DNA from: Desulfobulbaceae bacterium
GTDB taxonomy: Bacteria; Desulfobacterota; Desulfobulbia; Desulfobulbales; SURF-16
DNA length: 11,718 nt
Reading direction: 5' to 3'
NCBI GenBank assembly: GCA_023230525.1
Contig: JALNXE010000124.1
Location: forward strand, 1 to 11,718
Part shown: piece after piece, positions 6,437 through 11,718 of the stretch
How positions within the stretch are numbered: the stretch's first letter is position 1
Layout of the letters: each line of letters begins with the position of its first letter
Notes under the pieces: model-generated
The model's input: the letters and a program-made list of their open reading frames with translations, nothing else
Database searches by the model: none
What the model was told of the DNA's origin: nothing
Program-made: the position numbers and the translations under genes

Positions 6437-9400
6437 ATGAATTTCCCCGATAGATCACTCCTCCAGGATAACTCCCCGCGTTTGCTCAGAAATGTCGTCT
6501 TTTTCGGCGTAGGCATCGGCCTGTTTATTCTTGCCTTCAACTGGTGGTCCTTCATGAAAATCAATGGGGAAATGGATCTCTACCGCTCTCTGCAGCAGGA
6601 AATGCTTTCCCTGGAACGGGAGGTCAACCGGGTTATTCTGCTGGAACGGGAGGTCATTAATCAGCTGCTTGAAAAAGGGGAACTGAAGGACGGCGTTAGC
6701 AGACCGGCGAATTTTCTGGACGTGCTGGGTAAATACCAGCATCTGGCTGAGACGACCCGGACCGGAGGATTTTTTGCCGACTTCACCAAAGCGCTGCAGC
6801 GCCTGGAGGAAAATCGGGTTCAGAGCGCCGACTGGCGCAGGCGCTACCATCTGCTGCTGGACGGCAATACCCAGGTTGCCCGGTTGCCCCGGGACCTTCT
6901 GGTCAAGATGGGGCAGGAGCTTGCCGCGCTGGAGGATCTGCAGCAAAAAAAGGCTGAAAACGCCCCGGGCGGGTCTGTCCGCCAGGACCGGCGCAGCGGG
7001 GCCTCGCAGCGGCAGGGGATGGGCAAAAATGAGGCCCTTGCCGCCACCCTGGCCGGGATGCGTCAAGATGTGCAGACCCTTGCCCTGCTCTGTGAACTGA
7101 TGGCGGTGGAGAAAGACCGGCAGCATCTGGAGCAGATCGAGATCAATCACCTGCAGCAGCTGCTGGGGCGGATGGCCGGCAGCCTGCAGGTGCTTAACCG
7201 GCAGATGCCGGGTGAATTGACCCTGGTCAGCGGGCAACTCGGCGAATTTGCCGCCGCTTTCTGGGGCCAAGGTTATCAGCAGGGGCCGGCAGGTGACATC
7301 ATTGCCCCCGGCACCGGCGGCCTGTATCATTTTTACCGGCAGCGCATCGAGCTGGAGCAGGAGCATGACCGGCTGAGGAATCATCTGTTCCAGGATTTCA
7401 CGGGGGTCAGAACCGCCCAGCAGAATTTGACGGACCGGGCCGGGACCTATCTGGAGATGCAGAGCCGCACCATGCAGAAGGTTCTGAACCGCACCTGGCT
7501 GATTATTGTCCTGACCAGTTTCGCCATGGCGTCCCTCTTTCTTCTCTTTTCACGGAGAATCATCAGAATCTGCGAAAAAAGAATAGCAGAGCGCAGCACC
7601 ATGATCAGCGAGCTGAAAAATTCCTATAACCTGCTGGACCAGGTTTTTCAGACCGCCGGCAACGGCATGCGCATGATCGATAAGGATTTCAATGTATTAA
7701 GGGTTAATGATGTCTTTGCAGGGCTGGCGGGAGCGCCCCAGGAGACCCTGGAGGCGGGCAAATGTTTCGAGGAGTTTCCCGGTCCGCTCTGCCATACCGG
7801 ACAGTGCCCGGTATCACTTCTGCAGGCTGACCGGCAGATGGTCGAGGTTGAGGTGGAAAAGCTGCGCGCTGACGGGAAATTGATCACCTGCCGGCTCAGG
7901 GCGGCCCCTCTGCGCAATGAACAGGGAGAGTTCATGGGCATCATTGAAGATTTCCAAGATGTCAGCGAGATGGTGCGGGCGGAGAAGATTCTGCGCCGGG
8001 CCAAGGAGGAGGCGGAGGCGGCCAGTGAGATCAAAGGCGAATTCCTGGCCAATATGAGCCATGAAATACGCACCCCCTTAAACGGCATCATGGGCATGAC
8101 CGACCTGGTGCTGGGCACGGAGCTCTCCGCCGACCAGCGCCGGTTTCTGGAAATGGTGAAAACATCCGCCAACCGGCTGCTGGATGTGGTCAATGAGGTG
8201 CTTGATTTTTCCAAGATCGAGTCCGGCTCCCTGGAGATTGAACATATCCCCTTCAGCCTGTCGGATGTGGTGGGCAACTCCTTGAATATCCTGGCCTTCA
8301 AGGCCCAGGATAAAGGCCTGCAGCTCACCTATGAAATCGCGCCTGAGCTGCTTGACGGTTATATCGGCGATCCGGGCCGGCTGCGGCAGATCCTGGTCAG
8401 CCTGGTGGGCAACGGCATTAAATTCACCAGTGCGGGCAAGGTAGAGGTCGCGGTAAGGCAGGCGCAACCGGCAGAGTATCCCGGCAGGATCAAGCTGGAG
8501 AAAGGGTTGCGGGATATGGCCTTGCATTTTACGGTGTCCGATACCGGCATCGGCATTGCCCCTGAGATGCGGGAAAGGATTTTTCAGGCCTTCAGCCAGG
8601 TTGACGGGTCCTCTTCCCGCAAACATGGCGGCGCAGGCCTCGGGCTGACCATCTGCGCCGAACTGATTGCCATGATGGGGGGCGAAATCTGGCTGGAAAG
8701 CCAAACGGGGGCGGGAACCACCTTCCACTTTACCCTGCTCCTGCAGACCCAGGCCAGGCAAGCCCAGAAGTTTGAGCCGCTGCCGGTGGGCGAGCTGCAG
8801 CGCCTGTCTTTTCTGGTGGTTGCCGGCGAGGCCTCGGAACGTTTTGTGTTAAAGGAGATGCTGAATGAATGGGCAAAGGATGTGCGGATTGCGGGTTCCG
8901 CCGAAGAAGCCTGGAGGATGACGGCTGAGAAACGTTTTCACGTGATCATTGTCGATTCCCTGCCCGACCATGATCAGCTGTTTGCCGCGGCCCACCAGCT
9001 GCACCAGCTTGACGGCAACGCCAGGATCATCATGCTGACCGCCGCCGGCCAGCGTGGTGATGCGCAGCGCTGCCGGGAAGCCGGCATCGTTTCCTACCTG
9101 CTCAAGCCGGTAAGCAAGACCGAACTTCTTGAGGCCATGCGGACGGTGCTGAGCCGGCCCGGGGATGCCGGACCGGAGCTGCCCCTGGTGACCAGGCATT
9201 CCATCAGGGAAAGCCGGCATACCCTCAATGTGCTGCTGGCCGAAGATGAGGAGATCAACCGGGTGCTTGCCGGTGAACTGATCCGGGCCCAGGGCTGGCG
9301 GGTGACCACGGCGGAAAACGGCAGGCAGGTGCTCGATGCCTTGCGGGATGATTCCTTTCATGTCATTTTGATGGACGTGCAGATGCCGGAAATGGATGGA

Positions 9401-9985
9401 TTCGAGGCGGTTTCTCAGATCCGCAAACGGGAGAGGCAGAGCGGTGAGCATATTCCGGTCATCGCCCTGACCGCCCATGCCATGACCATCGACCGGCAGA
9501 AATGTCTTGACGCCGGCATGGATGGTTATGTCTCCAAACCCATTGATATGAAAACCCTGAGGCAGGAAATGGAAAAGGTTCTCGGTATTGATTTGGCCAT
9601 GAAGACCGTCACTCTCACCCCGAAGCATAAAAAGGCGGAGTTTATCGATTACGAGGCCTTTCTCCATGACAGCTGCAACGGCAAGGTGGAGCTGGCCAGG
9701 AAACTGCTCAGGCACCTGCTGCAGGTGAGCGGCCCCCAGTGGCTGGAAGAGGCGGAGGCGGCAGTAGCGGCCGGTGATGAGACCAGGCTTAGAAAGGTAT
9801 GCCATTCCCTGAAGGGGACCGCTGCCACGGTTTGCGCTCATGCCTTTTCCGAAGCCGGGTCCGAGCTGGGGAAACTGGCCCGGGAAGGCAGAATGAGCGA
9901 AACGCCGCAAGGACTGGCTCAGCTCAAAAAGGAATTTGACCGGATCGTGGAATGGGCCAGGGCCAGCGATCTTGATCTGTTATGA
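6437..9985 (+). CDS. Hybrid histidine kinase 2 (PAS-HisKA-HATPase-REC-REC-HPt)
   Basis: This is an intact 1182-residue inner-membrane kinase. A first membrane helix (about 18-40) and a second (354-375) enclose a largely helical periplasmic region of some 310 residues with a Gly/Gln/Arg-rich loop near 180-195. A PAS domain follows (about 399-515) with Cys443, Cys452 and Cys457 in 'GKCFEEFPGPLCHTGQCP'. HisKA has His542 in 'NMSHEIRTPLNG', and the HATPase carries 'DTGIGIA' and 'GGAGLGLTI'. REC1 keeps Asp840 and Lys890 but has Ala796-Gly797 where the metal-binding acid pair should be, so it is probably inactive. REC2 is complete (Asp980 in 'LMDVQMP', Lys1034). HPt has His1123 in 'CHSLKG'. The likely relay is His542 to Asp980 to His1123 to a separate response regulator, which is not encoded here. 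The ATG at 6437 lacks a clear ribosome site but gives a sensible N-terminus before the first helix. Confidence 0.92.
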   Translation: MNFPDRSLLQDNSPRLLRNVVFFGVGIGLFILAFNWWSFMKINGEMDLYRSLQQEMLSLEREVNRVILLEREVINQLLEKGELKDGVSRPANFLDVLGKYQHLAETTRTGGFFADFTKALQRLEENRVQSADWRRRYHLLLDGNTQVARLPRDLLVKMGQELAALEDLQQKKAENAPGGSVRQDRRSGASQRQGMGKNEALAATLAGMRQDVQTLALLCELMAVEKDRQHLEQIEINHLQQLLGRMAGSLQVLNRQMPGELTLVSGQLGEFAAAFWGQGYQQGPAGDIIAPGTGGLYHFYRQRIELEQEHDRLRNHLFQDFTGVRTAQQNLTDRAGTYLEMQSRTMQKVLNRTWLIIVLTSFAMASLFLLFSRRIIRICEKRIAERSTMISELKNSYNLLDQVFQTAGNGMRMIDKDFNVLRVNDVFAGLAGAPQETLEAGKCFEEFPGPLCHTGQCPVSLLQADRQMVEVEVEKLRADGKLITCRLRAAPLRNEQGEFMGIIEDFQDVSEMVRAEKILRRAKEEAEAASEIKGEFLANMSHEIRTPLNGIMGMTDLVLGTELSADQRRFLEMVKTSANRLLDVVNEVLDFSKIESGSLEIEHIPFSLSDVVGNSLNILAFKAQDKGLQLTYEIAPELLDGYIGDPGRLRQILVSLVGNGIKFTSAGKVEVAVRQAQPAEYPGRIKLEKGLRDMALHFTVSDTGIGIAPEMRERIFQAFSQVDGSSSRKHGGAGLGLTICAELIAMMGGEIWLESQTGAGTTFHFTLLLQTQARQAQKFEPLPVGELQRLSFLVVAGEASERFVLKEMLNEWAKDVRIAGSAEEAWRMTAEKRFHVIIVDSLPDHDQLFAAAHQLHQLDGNARIIMLTAAGQRGDAQRCREAGIVSYLLKPVSKTELLEAMRTVLSRPGDAGPELPLVTRHSIRESRHTLNVLLAEDEEINRVLAGELIRAQGWRVTTAENGRQVLDALRDDSFHVILMDVQMPEMDGFEAVSQIRKRERQSGEHIPVIALTAHAMTIDRQKCLDAGMDGYVSKPIDMKTLRQEMEKVLGIDLAMKTVTLTPKHKKAEFIDYEAFLHDSCNGKVELARKLLRHLLQVSGPQWLEEAEAAVAAGDETRLRKVCHSLKGTAATVCAHAFSEAGSELGKLAREGRMSETPQGLAQLKKEFDRIVEWARASDLDLL
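6611..6656 (+). repeat. 16-bp direct repeat inside kinase 2
   Basis: CTGGAACGGGAGGTCA occurs at 6611-6626 and again at 6641-6656, a period of 30 bp. It encodes 'LEREVNRVIL' followed by 'LEREVINQLL', ten-residue repeats just after the first membrane helix. This is consistent with a recent in-frame internal duplication that lengthens a helix of the periplasmic sensor. Confidence 0.6.
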
Positions 9986-9997
9986 GGGAGAGGAAGA

Positions 9998-10087
9998 AGT
10001 GAGGAGTGAGGAGTTAAGGAGTGAGAAGAAAAATCTTTACACAACAGTGTTGCTGGGGCATTGTCTTTTCACTCCTCACTTTTCACT
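9998..10087. repeat. Imperfect inverted repeat of GTGAGGAG units
   Basis: The left side (9998-10030) is built of near-tandem GTGAGGA units. The right side (10065-10087) contains their reverse complement, ACTCCTCACTTTTCACT. The arms enclose about 35 bp including an ACAC/GTGT dyad. It fills the space between kinase 2 and the nuclease gene and stops 10 bp before the latter's ATG. It resembles the repeat at 17-100 in layout but not in sequence. A folded transcript here could end kinase 2 transcription or shield the next start. The mobile or structural nature is inferred. Confidence 0.5.
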
Positions 10088-10097
10088 ATTATAAAAC

Positions 10098-11354
10098 ATG
10101 TTCAAATTCCTCCATACCGCCGATATTCACCTTGACAGCCCGTTAAAGGGCCTGGAGTCCTATGAGGACGCCCCGGTGGCGGAGATCCGCGGGGCCTCGC
10201 GGCGGGCCTTTGACAACCTCATTGATTTCGCCATCGACGAGGAGGTGGATTTCCTCCTTATCGCCGGTGATCTGTATGACGGGCCGTGGAAGGATTACCA
10301 CACCGGCCTCTTTTTCGTCAACCGCATGGGGCGGCTCAAGAATGCCGGCATCCGGGTGTATATCGTGGCCGGCAATCATGATGCCGCAAGTCATACCACC
10401 AGGGCCTTGCCCCTGCCGGATAATGTCACCCTCTTTTCCGCCAAAAAGGCGGAAACGAAACTGCTGGACGAGCTCCAGGTGGCCATCCATGGCCGGAGCT
10501 ATCCCGCCGGCGCTGTCAGTGAAAACCTCGCCTCCCTCTATCCCCCCAGACATGCCGGTTATTGCAACATCGGTCTGCTGCATACCGCCCTCACCGGGCG
10601 CGCCGGCCATGAGCCCTATGCGCCCTGCGCGGTGGAAGACCTGCGCGCCACGGGCTACGACTACTGGGCCCTTGGCCATGTGCACCAGCAGGAAGTGGTG
10701 GCGCGCGACCCCTGGATCATCTTCCCCGGCAATATCCAGGGCCGTCATATCCGGGAGGTTGGCGCCAAGGGGGCGACCCTGGTCACCGTGGCGGAAGGCC
10801 GGGTGGCGGCGGTGGAACAGCGGGAATTTGATGTGCTGCGCTGGGTGCTGTGCCGGGTTGATCTGTCGGCCTGCGAGACGATCGAGGCGGTTTTCGCCCA
10901 GGTGCGGCAGGCAATCGAAATCCAGCGGCTGGCAGGTGACGGCAGGCCGCTCGCCATGCGGCTGATCCTTGCCGGCGCCTGTCCGGTGCATGCCGAGCTT
11001 GCTGACCGGGAGTTGATCGATGAACTGCGCGGCGTGGCCGCAGCCTGCGGGGAGGTGTGGCTGGAAAAGGTGCTGCTGCAGACCCGGCGCCGGACGGAGC
11101 TGGCCGAGCTGGTCGGCCGGGATACCGCGCTGGCCGGGCTGCTCCACTCCCTGGAGGAGCTGCAGCTGGGTGCGCAGGAACTCCTTGGCCTGGTGTCGGA
11201 TCTGCCGGCCTTTAAAAGCAGGCTGCCCCATGAGCTTTTTGCCGGTGACGAACCTTTCCTGGCCGACACCCCGGAGCAGATGGACACCCTGCGGGCCGAG
11301 GTAAGGGAGCTGCTGGCGGCCAGGCTGCTCCAGCATGGCGGGGGTCAGGGATGA
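10098..11354 (+). CDS. SbcD/YhaO-type metallophosphoesterase, DNA-repair exonuclease
   Basis: This is a 418-residue cytoplasmic protein, the usual length of SbcD/YhaO nucleases. The calcineurin-like phosphoesterase motifs are all present: 'TADIHLD' (Asp9, His11), 'IAGDLYD' (Asp58), 'VAGNHDA' (Asn93, His94), 'GLLHT' (His162) and 'LGHVH' (His194, His196). These ligate two metal ions for phosphodiester cleavage. The C-terminal half is the less conserved capping and ATPase-binding part. The ATG at 10098 gives the canonical 'MFKFLHTADIH' beginning, although no Shine-Dalgarno precedes it; a TATTAT box lies at 10087-10092. The stop overlaps the next start as ATGA, so the two genes are translationally coupled. 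By family knowledge, the pair should form an Mre11/Rad50-like complex acting on DNA ends or hairpins. The downstream protein's sequence favours the YhaO/YhaN subtype over classic SbcD/SbcC. Confidence 0.92.
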   Translation: MFKFLHTADIHLDSPLKGLESYEDAPVAEIRGASRRAFDNLIDFAIDEEVDFLLIAGDLYDGPWKDYHTGLFFVNRMGRLKNAGIRVYIVAGNHDAASHTTRALPLPDNVTLFSAKKAETKLLDELQVAIHGRSYPAGAVSENLASLYPPRHAGYCNIGLLHTALTGRAGHEPYAPCAVEDLRATGYDYWALGHVHQQEVVARDPWIIFPGNIQGRHIREVGAKGATLVTVAEGRVAAVEQREFDVLRWVLCRVDLSACETIEAVFAQVRQAIEIQRLAGDGRPLAMRLILAGACPVHAELADRELIDELRGVAAACGEVWLEKVLLQTRRRTELAELVGRDTALAGLLHSLEELQLGAQELLGLVSDLPAFKSRLPHELFAGDEPFLADTPEQMDTLRAEVRELLAARLLQHGGGQG

Positions 11355-11718
11355 GGATCAAGCGGCTCGAACTCAAGGCCTTTGGCCCTTTCACGGGCAG
11401 CACCCTGGACTTTCAGGGTGAACGGCCTGGCCTGCATATCATCTACGGCCCCAATGAAGCGGGCAAAAGCAGCTCCCTGCGCGGGCTCAAGGCCTTGCTC
11501 TACGGTTTTCCGGAGCGGACCCCGGACAGTTTCCGGCATGCCAATGAGAATCTGCTGGTGGCGGGCTGTCTGCAGGCAGATGACGGCCGGGAGATCTGCT
11601 TTCAGCGCCGCAAGAGAAGAAAGGCGGATATTCTTGATGCGGCGGGCAACCCTCTGGATGATCAGGCGCTGTCCGCTTTTCTGCCCGGTATTGACCAGGG
11701 GCTGTTTGAGTCCCTGTA
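11351..11718 (+). CDS. YhaN/SbcC-like AAA ATPase, N-terminal part (runs off window)
   Basis: Only the first 122 codons are in the window. The protein begins 'MRIKRLELKAFGPFT', the standard opening of Rad50/SbcC/YhaN ATPases, followed by a Walker A motif 'GPNEAGKSS' at residues 33-41. Further on, 'LLYGFPERT' and an 'FQRRKRRK' stretch are typical of YhaN. The start overlaps the nuclease stop (ATGA at 11351-11354), and a G-rich tract just upstream (11339-11350) can serve as ribosome site. The missing part should hold the long coiled coil and the Walker B/signature motifs. The likely role is the ATP-driven partner that controls the nuclease encoded just upstream. Confidence 0.9.
   Translation, partial: MRIKRLELKAFGPFTGSTLDFQGERPGLHIIYGPNEAGKSSSLRGLKALLYGFPERTPDSFRHANENLLVAGCLQADDGREICFQRRKRRKADILDAAGNPLDDQALSAFLPGIDQGLFESL

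Noticed and set aside
8849..9910. Minus-strand open frames opposite kinase 2 (also 6455-7384 and 2344-3252 opposite the kinases)
   Set aside because: These are shadows of kinase coding sequence with His/Gln/Gly-rich composition and no domain.
10143..11336. Long minus-strand open frame of 397 codons opposite the nuclease
   Set aside because: The plus strand carries all metallophosphoesterase motifs. The antisense frame is a byproduct of GC-rich codon use and shows no recognisable domain.

Overview
This window looks like a chromosomal segment of a moderately GC-rich Gram-negative bacterium. A lipobox protein of the YgdI/YgdR type implies an outer membrane. Large hybrid histidine kinases, a cysteine-bearing PAS domain, and short GAATTCAGGAG- and GTGAGGAG-type intergenic repeats recall Desulfobacterota (former Deltaproteobacteria). 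That taxonomic guess rests on style of gene content only and was not checked against a database.

Layout. Positions 1-447 hold no gene. They carry an imperfect inverted repeat (17-100), a perfect 20-bp palindrome (183-202) and several small hairpins, the last just before the first gene. At 448-666 is a small YgdI/YgdR-like lipoprotein. At 826-3555 is a membrane-bound hybrid histidine kinase (sensor, HisKA, HATPase, REC, REC, HPt) whose frame is cut by a single in-frame TAA at 1822-1824. Two genes follow on the minus strand: an unrecognised four-helix membrane/coiled-coil protein (3652-5010) and a membrane-anchored Cache sensor protein with no output domain (5157-6299). The Cache gene is divergent from a second, intact hybrid kinase (6437-9985: sensor, PAS, HisKA, HATPase, degenerate REC, REC, HPt). 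A second inverted repeat (9998-10087) separates this from an SbcD/YhaO-type nuclease gene (10098-11354). That gene overlaps by ATGA the start of a YhaN/SbcC-type ATPase gene, which runs off the window end.

How the genes may work together. The two kinases share the order HisKA-HATPase-REC-REC-HPt and end in an HPt domain, so each should pass phosphate to a separate response regulator. No regulator or output domain is encoded here. The Cache-only protein and the unknown membrane protein lie between the kinases. The Cache gene shares a 137-bp divergent control region with kinase 2, and that region contains a 9-bp inverted repeat with half-sites about five helical turns apart. A signalling module in which the Cache protein feeds a kinase is a reasonable inference, not something shown. 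The nuclease/ATPase pair is an independent DNA-repair unit.

The observations most worth following are the in-frame stop in kinase 1, the orphan Cache protein with its divergent operator-like repeat, the unrecognised membrane protein, and the perfect palindrome upstream.
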